Source of the DNA: Dactylis glomerata
Taxonomy: Eukaryota; Streptophyta; Magnoliopsida; Poales; Poaceae
Length of the DNA stretch: 64,000 nucleotides
Assembly (NCBI GenBank): GCA_007115705.1
Contig: QXEO01000341.1
Coordinates: 248,001-312,000 of the forward strand
Reading direction: 5' to 3'
Numbering within the stretch: the first letter of the stretch is position 1; every line of letters begins with the position of its first letter. A program made the translations under genes and the position numbers. Positions 12,790-24,869 of the stretch are shown piece by piece. The notes under the pieces were generated by a model, which was given only the letters and a program-made list of their open reading frames with translations, made no database searches and was not told where the DNA came from.

Positions 12790-13444
12790 CTTGAGCTTTT
12801 GTCCATTCTTCAACTCATCTTATCATTCTCCAATCCCTACACTTGAAAACTTCCTTCATACAAAACTAAACACAAATCTATTAGCAACATTAGTGTAAGC
12901 ATAACATTGAATCAACCCTTTTTGCTTCAGGTTTCAACTCAAAACCACCACATACAAAGCATATACTACTGTAGCAACTTCCCCAAAAGTTCCATGATCA
13001 AAAGAACGCAAAAAGAAAGCGATAAAGTGGCAAACACAAATATTGGCAGAAATTTGTCAAAACAGAACAGCGACAAAGGTGAAATTTTTAGAGGGTTTTC
13101 TGTTGCTCAAATCAAAAAGTGTATAACTAATGAAAGTTTGGATATAACCTGAGGCATATGCACAAGAAATCGCAGGTCCAAAAGATATTCTGATAATTTT
13201 CATGAATTTTTATGGTGCAGCACCGAAAACAGTTTCAGGACAGCAACATCCCAAATCTTACCTCACTCAAATTAGAGGCTTCTCTTGGCACAAAAACGAA
13301 ATAAAAAGGATAAGGAGCGGTTATTACAGTAGTAATAACTTCCAAGACTCAAATAAAAGAAAAAGTACTGAAAGTAAAAACATTGGGTTATCTCCCAAGA
13401 GTGCTTTTCTTTAACGCTTTTGAGCTAGGCGCAGAAAGTGTGAA

Positions 13445-14038
13445 TCAAGTAATATCAAAAGAGGCATAAAAATCAATCGTAGGAGTCTTTTCAACAATGA
13501 ATTGAATTGTGTCCAAATGAGTTTTTGAGGATCCCTTGTGATCACACTTTGGTACACTACTTTCATCAAAAAGATTTTCAGGACAAATCCAACTAAAATT
13601 CTTTTCCAAAGCATCATGAATTCCTACAAGTTTACAAGGTATTGGCACTCTAAAATCTTCATTGGGTGTACCAACAACCTCTACAGGCGAGCCAAGCTTA
13701 TTAAATTTCTTAAAAACTTTTCTAGCTTCAATGGCCACATCTCTAAATTCTATGTGCAAAGTTTCCAAGATAAAAGTTTTCTTTTCGGGGTCTTCAATAT
13801 CATGAAGCTTAAGAAACATGTATTGCATAAAAGGATTAAGGCTAGCAAACCTAGCTTCTAACATGTGAACTAAATAAGCAGAAGCAACTTCATAACTAGG
13901 AGCAAGCTCAGCCAAAGATTTTTCCTCAACATCCTTATGCATACTAATATGATTAAAGAACTCCTCGATGTTACTTTTCCCAATAATAGAACCACTACCA
14001 ACTGAGAGGTCCTCCAAAACATACTTAGGGAACAACAT
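13445..14038 (-). CDS. Conserved 197-aa ORF of element Y, function unknown
   Basis: I do not recognise a named family. The frame lies just inside the primer site and LTR of Y, in the sense direction of the element. An in-frame ATG nine codons upstream (14065) would give 206 residues, but the sister ORF in X1 starts at the residues MLFPKY, so I prefer 14038. The product is soluble-looking, with no membrane segment, zinc knuckle or catalytic signature. Central parts (about residues 25-100) are rich in Glu, Lys and Leu and look helical. It aligns end to end with the X1 copy without a gap, at roughly 85-90% identity by eye. It could be a remnant of a gag leader or an element-specific accessory protein. 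An open frame in both copies argues against chance. Confidence 0.6.
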   Translation of the reverse strand: MLFPKYVLEDLSVGSGSIIGKSNIEEFFNHISMHKDVEEKSLAELAPSYEVASAYLVHMLEARFASLNPFMQYMFLKLHDIEDPEKKTFILETLHIEFRDVAIEARKVFKKFNKLGSPVEVVGTPNEDFRVPIPCKLVGIHDALEKNFSWICPENLFDESSVPKCDHKGSSKTHLDTIQFIVEKTPTIDFYASFDIT

Positions 14039-14212
14039 AATGAAATAAAAGTAAAGAAATAGCAACTATAAAGGAAACTAATTTTTTTGTGTTTTGGATA
14101 AAACAAAGCAAGTAAAAATAAAGTAAAACAAAACTAAAACAAAGTAAAGGATGTGCGTGAGAAACTCCCCTTGCAGAAGTCTTCTTTTTCCCCGGCAACG
14201 ATGAAAAAGTCT

Positions 14213-15870
14213 TGATTGCTATAGATGGCGCGGTGATGATGAAGTAAATGACCGACCAGTTGGGAAACCCCAAGAGGAAGGTATGATGAATATAGCAGCA
14301 AGTTTTTCCCTCAGTAAGAAACCAAGGTTTGTCGATCCAGTAGGAAAAAGCCAAACTCAAGAAGGCGATGCTTGCTAGCCTAGTGACACTCCAACAAGGG
14401 CGCCGTTAACGATTTCTTGTTAGCGCATCTTCAACTAGTAGCAACGTGGAACCTGCACACAACACAACCAAATACTTTGTTCCCAACTTATGATGAGATT
14501 GTCAATCTCACCGGTTTGCTTGAAACAACGGGTATGAGCGTATCGAGTGGAAAGTGATAGTAGTATGCGAGTAAAGTAAATAGTGCGAGTAAAGTAAACA
14601 GGTGATAGCAATATAATGGAAATAGGACTGGGGTCCACAGTTCACTAGTGGTGTCTCCCCATAAGATAAAATAACACATGCTGGGTGAACAAATTACAGT
14701 TGGGCAATTGATAGAATAAAGACAACGTGCATATGTCGAGAGGATCACTATGAGATTTACTCTGGGCATTACTACAAGATACATAGACCGCCATCCAACT
14801 GCATCTATGACTAATAATCCACTTGTGGCGAATCAATCCGAGAACTCCACAAGTATTAAGTTGTGAACAACAGATAACTGCATTAAGCAAAGTGTGTATT
14901 GTAAACAAAGCATATGCCCTTGAGCATATGAATGTTGTTTTCTCCCTAGTGGCAACATCACATCTACAACCTTAGAGGTTTCTGTCACTCCCCCAGATTA
15001 AATAGAGGCATGAACCCAACTATCGAGCATAAATACCCCCTCTTGGAGTCACTAGTATCTACTCGGCCAAGATAGCTACTAACAACGGAGAGCATGCAAG
15101 ATCATAAACAACATAGAGATAACATAAGATAATATTCAGCACATCAACTCAATCATAACACCAATATTCATCGGATCCCAACAAACACAACATGTAGAAT
15201 TACATAACGGTGATCTCGATGATGTAAGGCAGCTCACGAGATCTAAACATGAAGCACATTGTGGAGAAGACAACCAACTAGCTACTGCTATGGACCCATA
15301 GTCCAAGGTAGACTACTCACTTATCACGCCGGAGGCAAGCATGGTGATGAAGAAGACATCCGGTGGTGATTCCCCTCTCCAGCAGGGTGCCGGGAAGAGC
15401 TTCTGGACCCTCCCGATCTCGGGTCGATAGCGGCGGCGGATCGCGATGTACTCTGGAAAAGTGATCTCGTATTTAGGTTTTTCCCGTCGGGGGGTCTTTA
15501 TAGGCGAAGGGGCATCGTCAGAAGTGGACCGAGGTGGCCACACACATAGGGGGCGCAGCCTAGCCCTGGTCGCGCCGCCTGTTGTGTGGGCCCCTCGTGG
15601 CCCCACTCTGTCTCCTCTTCGGTTCTTTGGAAGCTTCGGTGAATTTCTAGATGTTTGGCTTTTGTTTCATCCAATTCCGAGAATATTTCATGTGTAAATT
15701 TTCTGAAACACAAAAACAGCAGAAAATAGGGAACTGACACTGTGGCATCTCGTTAATAGGTTAGTTCCAGAAAATGCATAAAAATGCCACGAAGTGTAAC
15801 GAAACACTAAGAAAATGGTGTAAAACAATCATGGAGCATCAAAAATTATAGATACGTTAGAGACGTATCA
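14213..15870 (-). mobile_element. LTR of element Y (1658 bp)
   Basis: On the minus strand it starts TGATACGTCT at 15870 and ends near TCAATCA-type sequence at 14213, directly before the primer-site remnant. A TATA box (TATAAA, 15497-15502) precedes a GC-rich stretch. It matches the X1 LTR over its full length. Since interior sequence with a primer site follows on the left, it behaves as the 5' LTR of Y. The flanking bases on the right (GATGC) belong to X1 interior. Confidence 0.85.
15497..15502 (-). promoter_or_regulatory. TATA box of Y LTR
   Basis: TATAAA on the minus strand, preceded by GCC and followed by GACCCCC. The same motif is at 29505-29510 in the X1 LTR, and LTR-c of X3 has TATATAAAGC at 46417-46426. 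Confidence 0.5.
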
Positions 15871-17429
15871 GATGCACGAGTAGAGCTCATACTCAGTACA
15901 AAATGAGGGCTAGCAAAAGACTGGGAACGACCAGCTAAGAGAGCAATAACAGCCATAATCATGCAAAGCGACAAAGCAACATTAAAAGAAGCATAAGATG
16001 GCATTAACAGTCAAAAACTAAATGATCATAAAGGCTTATGGCGACTTTGTATGAGTCTAACATGTGTGAGCATGCGCCAAGTCAACCCAAATAAAGCATC
16101 AAAGGAGAAAACCAAAATAATGCTTCTAAATAATAAAAACAACGCATGATTTTTTCAAAGGCTCATTAAGCAATCTCAGTCATTTGAGAAAAGTCATGCT
16201 ACAGCAAAACCACTAAGCATACTATAAAAAAGACATCAAGCACGACATGCAAAAGTCTAAGCCGCAGTCTACACAAGCTCCTTGTTGTACCACTTTTTTG
16301 CATAATTTTTTTTCTCTTTTCCAACACCATTCGAACCTTATTGAAACAACGCTTTTGATGAAAACCAACATGGACCAGAGGTCAAAAATACACCTTGATG
16401 AAAAGATATAACAAGATCTGAACAAAAATCAAGGCAAAAAACGAAAGCTAAACGCAGTTCTAGAAAAAGAGAACACTCGTTGAACGATAAGAGTGAAAAA
16501 CGAAGTGGTCTTGGCAAATGGAAAGCAAGGCAACTTCTCCAAAAGGAATTTCTGGGGTCCAACCATTTCTTGCAGCAAACAAAACTAAACTAAACTGAAA
16601 ACTAAAGAAACTGACGCTCCAAGAAAAACGCATAATGCATGAAGCAATAAAAATATAGTGTGTTGAAAGGTGACCTGATTTTTGCCGATGAAGAAGGGGT
16701 GCCTCAGAGGCATCCCCAAGCTTTGACGCTTGTACCTCTTGGATATTTCTTGGGGTGCGTGGGCATCCCCAAGCTTGAGGTTTTGTCCATTCTTCAACTC
16801 ATCTCATCATTCTCCAATCCCTACACTTGAAAACTTCCTTCATGCAAAACTAAACACAATTCTATTAGCAACATTAGTGTAAGCATAGCAATGAATCAAC
16901 CCTTTTTGCTTCAGATTTCAACTCAAAACCACCACATATAAATCATATACTACTGTAGCAACTTCCCCAAAAGTTCTGTGATCAAAAGAACTCAAAAAGA
17001 AAGCGATAAAGAGGCAAACACAAATAGTGGTAGAAATCTGTCAAAACTGAACAGCTGACAAAGGTCGAATTTTTAGAGGGTTTTCTGTTGCTCAAATCAA
17101 AAATTGTATAACTAATGAAAGTTTGGATATAACCTGGGGCATATGCATAAGAAATCACAGGTCAAAAAGATATTCTGAGAATGTTCATGAATTTTTACGG
17201 TGCAGCACCAAAATCTGTTTCAGGACAGCAACATCCCCAAATCTTACCTCACTCAAATTATAGGCTTCTCTTGGCACAACGACGAAATAAAAAGGATAAG
17301 GAGCGGTTATTACAGTAGTAATAACTTACAAGACTCAAATAAAAGAAAAATAACTGAAAGTAAAACAATGGATTATCTCCCAAGAGTGCTTTTCTTTAAC
17401 GCCTTTGAGTTAGGCGCAGAAAGTGCAAA

Positions 17430-18023
17430 TCAAGTAATATCGAAAGAGGCATTAAGATAAATTTTAGAAGTCTTTTCAAAAATAAATTGAATTGTGTCCA
17501 AATGACTTTTTGAGTATCCCTTGTAATCATGCTTTGGTACGCTACTTTCATCAAAAAGATTTTCAGGATAAATCCAATTAAAATTGTTTTCCAAAGCATC
17601 ATGAATTCCTACAAGTTTACAAGGTATAGGTACTCTAAAATCTTCATTGGTTGTACCAACAACCTCTACATGTGAGCCAAGCTTATTAAAACGCTTAAAA
17701 ACTTTCCTAGCTTCAATGGCAACATCTCTAAATTCTCTACGCAAAGTTTCCAAGATAAAAGCTTTCTTTTCGGGGTCTTCAATATCATGAAGCTTAAGAA
17801 ACATGTGTTGCATAAAAGGATTAAGGCTAGCAAACCTAGCTTCCAATATGTGAACTAAATAAGCAGAAGCAAATTCATAACTAGGAGCAAGCTCAGCCAA
17901 AGATTTTTCCTCAACATCTTTATGCATACTAATATGATTAAAGAACTCCTCGATGTTATTTTTCCCAATAATAGAACCACTACCTACTGAGAGGTCCTCC
18001 AAAATGTACTTAGGGAACAACAT
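17430..18023 (-). CDS. Conserved 197-aa ORF of element X1, function unknown
   Basis: Sister of the ORF at 13445-14038: same start (MLFPKY), same length, same end (ASFDIT), no gaps. The differences are single residues scattered along the protein, with long identical stretches in the first half. No domain is recognised and there is no zinc knuckle or catalytic triad. It sits between the primer site (18175-18192) and a long non-coding interior, where an autonomous element would have gag. It may therefore be a gag-derived or leader protein of a non-autonomous family. Transcription would come from the X1 LTR, which has since been split by element B. Confidence 0.6.
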   Translation of the reverse strand: MLFPKYILEDLSVGSGSIIGKNNIEEFFNHISMHKDVEEKSLAELAPSYEFASAYLVHILEARFASLNPFMQHMFLKLHDIEDPEKKAFILETLRREFRDVAIEARKVFKRFNKLGSHVEVVGTTNEDFRVPIPCKLVGIHDALENNFNWIYPENLFDESSVPKHDYKGYSKSHLDTIQFIFEKTSKIYLNASFDIT

Positions 18024-18174
18024 AATGAACTAAAAGTAAAGAAATAACAACTATAAAGGAAACTAATTTTTTTGTGTTTTTGATAAAACGATGCAAGTAA
18101 AAATAAAGTAAAAGCAAAACTAAAATAAAGTAAATCATGTGCGTGCGAAACTCCCCTTGCAGAAGTCTTCTTTT

Positions 18175-18192
18175 TCCCCGGAAACGGCGCCA
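18175..18192 (-). other. Primer binding site of element X1
   Basis: TGGCGCCGTTTCCGGGGA on the minus strand differs at one base from TGGCGCCGTTGCCGGGGA, the tRNA-Asp-type primer site known from Athila elements. It follows the LTR end by 11 bases. Confidence 0.8.
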
Positions 18193-18203
18193 AAAAATTA
18201 GCT

Positions 18204-18931
18204 TGATACGGCACGGTGTTGATGTAATTTCACCATCCAGTTGGGAACCCCAAGAGGAAGGTATGATGAGCACAGTAGCAAATTTTCCCTCAGTAAGAAA
18301 CCAAGGTTTGTCAGTCTAGGAAAAAGCCAAACTCCAGAAGGTGATGCTTGTTAACCTAGTGACACTCCAACAAGGGAGCCATTAACGATAACTCGTTAGC
18401 GCGTCTTCAACTATTAGCAACGTGGAACCTGCACACAACACAACCAAATACTTTGCTCCCAACTTACGATGAGGTTGTCAATCTCACCGGTTTGCTGTAA
18501 ACAAAGGAATGAGCATATCGAGTGGAAAGCAATAGTAATATACGAGAAAGTAAACAATGCGAGTAAAGTAAACAGTTGATAGTAATATAAAGGAAATTGG
18601 ACTGGGGTCCACAGTTCACTAGTGGTGTCTCTCCATAAAATAAATAACAACATGCTGGGTAAACAAATTACAGTTGGGCAATTGATAGAATAAAGATAAC
18701 GTGCATATGTCGAGAGGATCACTATGAGATTTACTCTGGGCATTACAACAAAATACATAGACCGCCATCCAACTGCTTCTACGACTAATAATCCACTCAC
18801 AGGGATATCGTCCGAACACCCCATGAGTATTAAGTTGCGAACAACAGATAACTGCATTAAGCAAAGTGTGTAATGTAAACAAAGAATATGCCCTTGGACT
18901 TAAGAATGTTGTTTTCTCCATAGTGGCAACA
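18204..18931 (-). mobile_element. X1 5' LTR, 3' part (split by element B)
   Basis: The inner portion of the X1 LTR, ending TATCA next to the primer site. It continues at 28965 after the 10-kb insertion of element B. The last five bases, CAACA (18927-18931), are the left target duplication of B. Confidence 0.88.
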
Positions 18932-19703
18932 TGTCACATCCCAAAATTTGGAATGTGAAAATAAATAAAAAATTAGAACAATGTATGTTTGAATTGATTG
19001 AAATTTCACAAGGAATTAAAACTTTTGATTTATCTTAAAGACTTATTAGAAAAACCATTTCAAACTTTCTATCATTCCTTGAAGAAACTATTTTGAGGAA
19101 AAGAATTTCAAAATACTATTTGGAATTATTTCAAATCCTATGCAACAATAACTGCAAAGGAAATATTTTACAAAACCATTTATGACAAATAAAGTTGCAA
19201 TGCCAAGAGCATGTTTGAATTAAATTTCAAATACTGTTTTTAATAAATTTCATGCCTTGATTCCAAAGATTATTTTCAAACCCATTTTTGTTATGCAATT
19301 TATAGAATTTTTATTAAAAATCTTGTTTTATTCTGAAAACATGTTTCTTGCTATCTTAGAATGTTCAGTTGAATATTAGAAAATTTCACAAATTGGTTTG
19401 AAGTCATTTGGACAGCAAATGCAAAAGTTATCATTAAATAAAGAAAAACAGAAAAGAAAAAAAGGAAAGAACGTAAAAAGGGCCAGGGGCACCGTTTCGG
19501 CCCAGCAAAGAAGCAGCCCGCGGCCCACTTAACCAATTCCCGAACCGGTACCCATTATTCCTCTCTCTCTCTCTAACATGTGGCCCCCACATGTCATCAT
19601 CAACCTCCAGCCGGAAATCTCGCCGGTGACCGAGCCCTCCCCGCTGATTACTCCCCCTCTAAATTCCTTTGAATGCCTACCCAATTCGCCGCCATTCCAT
19701 GCC

Positions 19704-19710
19704 TATAAAA
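19704..19710 (+). promoter_or_regulatory. TATA box of element B 5' LTR
   Basis: TATAAAA preceded by GCC and followed by GC-rich sequence; repeated at 25660-25666 in the 3' LTR. Confidence 0.55.
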
Positions 19711-21080
19711 AGCGCCGCGATCTCCTCTCCCTTCACCTCTTTTCCCCGAGCCCGAGAAGCCGCCAGAACGCCGAGATTTCTCATCGGAGTCCACTGCATC
19801 TACGGCCGTTGTCGCCCGGATTCCGGCGAAGCCAGGTGATCTAGCCACTCCTCTTTGGTACTCCTCGATTCCTCTCTCTCTAGCGCACGTCTTGACACCT
19901 CCGGTTTGCCCAAACTTGCAGCACATCGATGGAAACATCCACCACCCGAGCCGCCGACGCTCGTATCGCCTCCAGCCGCTCCCTCCCCTCGCTACTAGAC
20001 GAGATTGACGACGAAGACCACGCCCCGGACTCCGCTGCGACACGCTGATCCCCATCCACCCTCTCCCCAGCGTCAGAGGTCACCAGAATGCCGCCGCCGT
20101 CAACCCCCTGCACGCGCTCGCCGGCGACTCAGCCGGAACCCTAACCAGGGTAAGCTCTCCCATCTCTCTTTTCCCTAGCACCGTTAGATCAAAATCACAC
20201 GTCCCGGATCGAATCACTTAAAAACGAATCGGTACCAGATCCAGGCCGCTCAGATTAGTTAGATCCAACGGCCGTCAGGCCCGATCCGGCCGAACCGGTA
20301 TCGGCTAATAGGAGAACGCCACGTGGCCAGTCTCTCGGGGTAAAATAGAAAATCGAATTAGAAATTGACAGAATTATGTATAAACTTTGAAAATCAATAT
20401 CTTTCATTCTATTTATCCAAAAATTGCAAATGATATATCCCTGGAATCCTAGAAATGTGTAGAACACCATTCTGTAATAAAATTTGACTTTTGAAACAGT
20501 TAAAATCATTCAAATTCAAACATGTTAATTTGTGTAATTTTGATATAATTCAAATTTTATAAACCCTTTTTAATTGATTCTTTTTGCAGTAGGATCATAT
20601 TGTTATCCTCTATCCAGTAGAACCACTGCAAAAATCATTTGAACCAATTTCATCAAATATTCAAATTCAAATGGAGATTTGAGTATTTTCTTCCTAGATT
20701 TATTTCTATAATTAATTTAGGCATAATTCCTTTTGCAAAATTGATTATCTTGATAATAGAAAACCACCAGAACACTTCACACACCTTTCTCACACTTTTC
20801 CAAGATCAACTCCATTAATTCATAATTTTGCAAGTTACAGTTGTATTTCAAGCACCTTGCAAAATATCAAATCTCTAATTCCTATCATGCACTTTGTGCT
20901 ATTTCATTTTGTCCCACTAAACAAAAGTTTGAAATATGCTAAGTCCTAATGACCACATAAAATCTACCATGACTTAGTAAAAATCCACTCCCTACCTTTG
21001 CCCAAGTGCAAAACCAACAACCCCATCACATCCAAAATACTTCTAAGTATTTGACTACTCCATCCAACAAAGTGACATAG

Positions 21081-21261
21081 AAGTTTTCCATATCAAGGCC
21101 ATGCAGAAGAAGTTGAAGAGAAGGCAAGAGATGGAGGAAAACAAGAAGAACAAAGTCAAAGGCCAAGTCAAGAAGATGGAAGTGGCAAACCTCAAGACTT
21201 AGAATATATTCAACCAACTTCTCAACCTAAGCCTAAGTTTCACTTGAAAATATTTTGCTAA
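21081..21261 (+). other. Candidate acidic exon in B 5' LTR
   Basis: Following a possible acceptor (GACATAG), a frame stays open for 59 codons to TAA. It is rich in Glu, Gln, Gly, Ser and Lys and contains GKP(Q/E)DLEYIQP. The same frame is open at 27049-27229 in the 3' LTR. It has no ATG of its own and would need splicing. It may be the B-family counterpart of the acidic exon of the C, D and E LTRs, but similarity is only in composition and position. Confidence 0.3.
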
Positions 21262-22990
21262 GTGTTTTCTTAAACAAAGTAGGAAAACCCCCAACAAACT
21301 TAAGTCCTTGACTTAGCCAAAGCTCTCCATCCCTATCAAGTCAAATTCATGGCCCAATTCTTGTCCAAATATCACTCAGGCAAATCAAGACTATGCTAAA
21401 ACAAATAAACACCTTTGTGTCTTGTTTGATTTTGTTGCCTTGGATTGTATGTTTATTTGGTGTCATCTTTTATCTTATAGTTATACGGAGAGCTACGTGT
21501 GTTGACTAAGAGAAGTACAAACTTCAGAAAACTTACTAAGGCAAGTGTCATCATCTTCTTGTCCTACTAAAGAATTGTCACTAGTAGCCCTCTTATAGAT
21601 GATGCATGTGTAGGTGTTTTATAAACTTATGATTTTATGCTAAGTCTTTTGTCTAGCTTATGTCTAGCTTTTGCAACTCCTAGTAGAACTGCTACTGCTA
21701 TAGGTTGCCCTACACTTCTTATGGGAAGGGATATCATATGTTTTGGCTAAGTGTTGAAAACCTTGTTTTACAAAAACCAAGAAAACAACTAATTAATGAA
21801 ACACCTGGGTGGAAAGTGGTAAGAATGGATTTGTGTTGAGTGGTTCCCTGGGGTCATGTCGTCGAACCTCTGAACCAGCAGGTGTATCTCACTTGTGGAC
21901 GGCCACCCAGGAACAAAGAGATTGGAGACGCTCAAGTCGTGAAGCTTCCAATGCAACCACGAGTCATATTGGCTCTGTCTTGACTAACTAAGTTGCAAGA
22001 ACTAAGCCAGACGGACAGAGGGTGGTAGACGATGATAGGAGGGAACGCGTCTGGGTTGGTCTAAGGGATTGCCTCTGAAAGGTCTCGTCTTAGTCTTCAC
22101 TTGGCCATTTGAGAAAAATGAGCATCATGGCAAAAGAGGTTGACTAAGTCTTGTGGGAAAAGTGCACCACCTCTGCAGAGGGTTAAAACTAAGTACTTAG
22201 TCGTGTCCCCGGTTATGGACAATTTTGAGCGACATGATTTTGGAGATGTTCACGGATCTCATCATGCCAACTTCTTTAAATTAAAACTTGATGGGACAAC
22301 AAGGGATTTGTTGTGTGATCATAATTATGTACACCTGGTGGATTCCTATGTGTGCATAATTTATTAGGAGCACCTGGTGGATTCCAGTGTGTCCAATAGT
22401 GTTTTAAAAGAAAATTGAGGTTTTGACATTTGATGTAGGTATCTATCGACCAGTGTGTCCTGTACGATAACTACGGCCTGTGGCTACAAGGGTAGATCAA
22501 CCAAGTCAAGTTGTCCAGCTAAAAGTTTTGCTACAAGAAAATGATAGGATTAAATTGCTTAGTGCAAATAGGTCTAAAGCTCCACCTAGCCAAATATTCA
22601 TTTAAGTGTTAGGTCCCAATTGTGTCCACCAAACAATGACATCTTGCCAATACAATTCAAGTGTATTGACCCTTTGTGGCTGCAACGTTTCATGTTGCAG
22701 GTTTTGACGTTAAGAAAGGTACGACAGGGTTACGAGTCTATCCGCAGCATGTTTCGCCTGTGGCACATGAAGAAGAAGGACTCCATGCTAGTTTTGATTT
22801 CGTTGTAAACTCTGAAAGCTCTATGCTATGAGCATTGTAAGTTCTTTATGTAATTTGCTGGATCATGCGATGTAATAAAATGACCTTTGTTTCTTGATAT
22901 TACATCTCAAACTGTGTGTGCTAGCGTTGATCCAGGGACTAGCACTGAAAAGCACAGGGATCATCATCTTTAAAAGATGAGGTCACTACA

Positions 22991-24869
22991 GATGGTATCA
23001 GAGCAAAGTGTTGCCCTTAGGTTCGTGACCCTAGGATTGGACAAAGACCCCTTAGAAATATAGGAGTTGATTTTATTTCTAAGTTAAAAATTTACACACT
23101 CATTACCTCGTAAACTCTTCCTTTAGTCATTTTTGTCTCTACTTCTCTTCATTTCAACACAAGGACGAAGAGGTTCAACTTCAACACCTCAAAGGACTTC
23201 AAGATCCACCCACCTCTATCATCCAAGGGAGCAAATTGAAGAAGTTTAGAAGAAAAAGTCTATGCATCAATAGTTCTAGGACTTAGAAATTATTATGAAG
23301 GATCATGATAGCAATAGGACCAACAAACTATTTTGCAAACGATGAGCTACTTGCCCAACTCAAGGAGAAGGAGAAGGTACAAGAAGAGAAGTTCATGTTC
23401 AAGATGAGCAAAAGAAGATGAGAGAGATTAGGAAGCCCTAGGATGAAAAATCTATCTAATTCAGTTTTTACTAGAAAGGTGTTCACAATTTTAACTTCTT
23501 CCATTCTCATCTACCTCATCTTCAAAAATATTCTTCTTTCTTTAAGATTTCATATCTCATAAAAACATCACGAAGAGACTGATGCCTCGACTCCGCAAGA
23601 TGCAATTCATGGAAGCTCTCGAAGAACTTGGAGAAAGACTCAACTATAAACTGAAGTACCACAATGATGAAAAGATTTGATCACTACCTGGAAGACATCC
23701 AAGAAGCCCTAGTTGGACCTCCATTTAAGGTCTATGTAAAGAACGACATCGTAATGATCATATCAAATTGTGGTATGACCATACTAGTTTGTTTGAGGTT
23801 GAACCATGTTGCTTGATGTGATGAATGATTGTTAGATCTTGATTGTAAGGTGATTTTCCTTTGAACTTTTGTTTATGGGTAGGGTTCCTCTTTAGACTCT
23901 TTCTATCGATTCTCATCTTTATTCAAACCCAAACAAGTGTTTTCTGGACAAGCCACCATGAAGACAACAACATTGAATAGCTCCAGCTAAGATGCTCAGT
24001 ATCAAGCATAAGAAGCATAGAACAAGAGATGGAAAACCGAAGGATCTGCAAGCTAAGAGACTTTGCCATATGGGAGTTTACACAAACCACTAGCTAAGGA
24101 TCGATAGATTTGTTTTCTAAAAATTCTTAACAGGAATTGAAACATGGATTCAATATCCATAGATTCTTTTGTCAAAACTAGCAAGGTGACCAAGAGTTAG
24201 AATGCGAGATTCAATAAACCATATATGAAGTAATGATTTGGGTGTAGGATGGATTGATCACCATTCGTACTACTCTTATTATTCGCTCTCATAATGTGGG
24301 CTTTGCGAATCTTGAGTGACATACCTACAAGAGGGACGACGTTGTTAAGCCTAAACCTTGGGAGGATAGGATATTATACCCTTATAAATGGCAAGTGTTG
24401 CCAAACGTAGGATTTCGGTGAGGATAAACCACAAGCTTACCGTTGAAGATAGCTTGCAAGTCTATGAAGATCAAATAAGGATATGAAATGAGGCTATGAG
24501 AACATCTCAACTTGGTCTTCTGATTGACCCAAAGAGTGTCTCTTCAGTGTCCAAAGTAGTTCAACAACTACCTCGATGGACAAAAGCTCTACAATGGAGG
24601 AAGTTATAAACAAGCCATCTTGAGGAAGATTGGATGCTATAGAAAGTGATTAGATATCTACCTATTGGAAGTGAAGGTAGAAGTTACATATGGTACAAAA
24701 GATGACCCAGTGTCAAGTCATATCCCAGTTATGCTTACTATGAACCCAAAGGCCTAGACGACCTACAAAAGTTTCTTTTAAGTGTGGTAGCCCACCTAGT
24801 ATCTCAAACCCATCTTTCTTTCTAGCCTCTCCAAATCTCGGGACGAGATTTCTTATAAGGGTGGTAGTC
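22991..24869 (+). mobile_element. Element B internal domain, non-coding
   Basis: 1879 bases with no supported coding frame and no recognisable gag or pol residue blocks. It ends with CGGGACGAGATT and a weak polypurine tract (AAGGGTGGTAG). It resembles the interior of A in layout, not in detailed sequence. Confidence 0.8.
22993..23004 (+). other. Primer binding site of element B
   Basis: TGGTATCAGAGC two bases after the LTR end, complementary to initiator tRNA-Met. Confidence 0.88.

Larger units (their letters stand above)
12577..14212 (-). mobile_element. Element Y internal domain (Athila-like, partial)
   Basis: Interior of a minus-strand gypsy element, interrupted on the left by element A. 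It starts after a decayed primer site near 14182-14202 (only CGTTGCCGGGGA recognisable), holds one 198-codon ORF, and runs left through non-coding sequence with the repeated AAGCTTGGGGATGCC motif. It is closely similar to X1 (15871-18203) over its whole length. The rest of Y, with its other LTR, should lie to the left of element A, outside the window. Confidence 0.8.
15871..18203 (-). mobile_element. Element X1 internal domain (Athila-like, partial)
   Basis: The interior runs from the primer site at 18175-18192 leftward to 15871, where it meets the start of the Y LTR. It holds the 197-residue ORF at 17430-18023, the duplicated AAGCTTGGGGATGCC motif and AT-rich non-coding sequence. At 15871 the sequence GATGCACGAG corresponds to a site about 250 bases inside the 3' end of the X3 interior (near 30134). 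So X1 is broken there, either by insertion of Y or by recombination. Confidence 0.8.
18932..22990 (+). mobile_element. Element B 5' LTR (4059 bp)
   Basis: Starts TGTCACATCCC and ends CACTACA. It has a CT microsatellite near 19560, TATAAAA at 19704-19710, a GC-rich block, a candidate splice donor near 20150 (CAGG then GTAAGC), and paired palindromes at 22170-22200. A glutamate/glutamine-rich open stretch lies at 21081-21261. The LTR copies differ by scattered substitutions and small indels, so the insertion is not very recent. Confidence 0.92.
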
